46,835 bases of DNA, taken from the NCBI RefSeq assembly GCF_024808665.1, contig NZ_JANUBZ010000016.1:43501-90335 (forward strand). Direction: 5' to 3'. The DNA is from Mucilaginibacter empetricola (GTDB lineage Bacteria; Bacteroidota; Bacteroidia; Sphingobacteriales; Sphingobacteriaceae). A program made the position numbers and the translations under genes. Within the stretch, counting starts at the first letter, position 1; every line of letters begins with the position of its first letter. The notes beneath the pieces are model-generated. The model did not search any database, was not told the origin of the DNA, and worked only from the letters and a program-made list of their open reading frames with translations. Positions 45,939-46,835 of this stretch are shown one piece after another.

Positions 45939-46730
45939 TCAATGTATTTCAGGGTTACCAGGATCAAACTTAACTTCTATTAGGTATTCTACCCTAACGG
46001 GAACTCCGTTTAGTACTCCATTAATAAATTTCATTGGCTGAGTTACTCTGATTCCCTCTGTGCTGAGTCCGGCATTTGGTGAACGCGTTACTTTTACATC
46101 GGTAAGTCGTCCGTCTTTCTCAACAATAAAGGAGATGATTACGTTGCCTCCTATATGCTTTTTTAATTGCTCTGCAGGATAAACTACAGATTTACTGAGG
46201 TATTTATGTAGGCTATCTATGCCACCCGGAAATGCCGGAGGGTTACTTACTGAGGTATAGATAGTATTTTCGTCGCGAACGAACTTCTGAACAGGAGGCT
46301 TATACTTTGTAACTTTAATGGTTCTAGCCACACTATCTGTAGTAATCATAAGCTCCATGCCTATATTTACTTTAACATTTTCACCTTTTAATATTGCTGG
46401 TGTCCACCTGGGAGATGCATTAAAAGCTTTAATTATTTCACGATCCATGGCAGGTGACAAATTCTTTAAAAGCCACGCATTAACAAGCTTTCCTTTTTCA
46501 TTAATTGTGTACGCAATTACCGACTCCCCATTTACCGTTTGAACCTGCCCTTCCGGATACTGAATATTTTTTTCAATATATTCTTCGAATTTACCATCAG
46601 TAAATTTCGCGAACACGTCAAAAGGTGTATAAGGTATTTTGTTGAACTTGTTTGTTACGGAGTCGGAGGTCTGCGCTTTTAAACTAAAACAAATAAAAAT
46701 TGCGATAACAATGCAGAAGGTATTTTTCAT
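45939..46730 (-). CDS. TonB-family protein with two TonB C-terminal domains
   Basis: 263 residues with a signal peptide (1-19, ending LKAQ) rather than a TonB membrane anchor. Two TonB_C-type domains are seen: about 45-135 (YTINEKGKLVNAWLLKN) and 165-260 (PPAFPGG at 162-168, then IISFIVEKDGRLTDVKVTR). PAFPGG is the usual Bacteroidota lead-in. Without an anchor it is unlikely to energise a receptor itself; a periplasmic binding role is more plausible. It converges on the exopolysaccharide operon. Confidence 0.85.
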   Translation of the reverse strand: MKNTFCIVIAIFICFSLKAQTSDSVTNKFNKIPYTPFDVFAKFTDGKFEEYIEKNIQYPEGQVQTVNGESVIAYTINEKGKLVNAWLLKNLSPAMDREIIKAFNASPRWTPAILKGENVKVNIGMELMITTDSVARTIKVTKYKPPVQKFVRDENTIYTSVSNPPAFPGGIDSLHKYLSKSVVYPAEQLKKHIGGNVIISFIVEKDGRLTDVKVTRSPNAGLSTEGIRVTQPMKFINGVLNGVPVRVEYLIEVKFDPGNPEIH

Positions 46731-46835
46731 TGGTCTGAATATATCAATTCTTTTATAGATTTTGTTCCAACCGGGATGATGATTTCATCTAAAAGCGCTG
46801 CATTTTCGTCTTATTTTGTGTCAGATCGTTTCATA

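Overview
The window looks like a chromosomal segment of a Bacteroidota bacterium, most likely family Sphingobacteriaceae and close to Mucilaginibacter or Pedobacter. The evidence is the moderate A+T content, a Bacteroidota-type FtsL-like protein in the division cluster, a fused IcmF mutase, single-protein TonB-type and SusD-free outer-membrane genes, and several interspersed palindromes of the kind seen in that family. This is inferred from protein and repeat character; no rRNA or tRNA is present to confirm it.

Region 1 (1-6212) is the start of the dcw division and cell-wall cluster on the minus strand: mraZ, rsmH, ftsL-like, ftsI with a PASTA domain, murE. All neighbours overlap by 4-11 bases, and a three-copy MraZ operator lies upstream of mraZ. 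Directly after murE sits a four-helix-bundle (S23/IVS) gene enclosed in short repeats, including a 61-base tandem array. Region 2 (6213-15801) holds a small hypothetical gene, a secreted serine hydrolase, a pentapeptide-repeat protein, a very long icmF, then a plus-strand run of YkuK-type RNase H-fold protein, sulfurtransferase, GNAT acetyltransferase and SRPBCC protein.

Region 3 (15920-24000) is minus-strand: an acyltransferase-3 gene followed by two outer-membrane-barrel plus acetylesterase pairs in mirrored order, then a TIGR01212 radical SAM protein and a lipoprotein. Region 4 (24147-36674) has a TPR protein, a VOC protein, a REP-associated HUH transposase inside a palindrome-rich zone, ettA, a GH18-like lipoprotein, clpC, an aldo/keto reductase and an MscS-type channel. 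Region 5 (36671-46835) has an acyl-ACP desaturase, then a cellulose-synthase-like exopolysaccharide locus (divergent GH5 glucanase; histidine kinase, BcsB-like protein, BcsA-like glycosyltransferase with an N-terminal MshEN-like domain, polytopic membrane protein), and a TonB-family protein.

The most notable observation is inside icmF. A 529-base stretch with perfect 33-base inverted ends encodes a DUF559/Vsr-like endonuclease domain, reads in frame with the mutase and has no ATG of its own before the nuclease domain. A second, solo copy of the same palindrome is also inserted in frame in the same gene. Together with the S23 gene and the REP transposase, the window has three different small repeat-linked gene types sitting in or against housekeeping genes.
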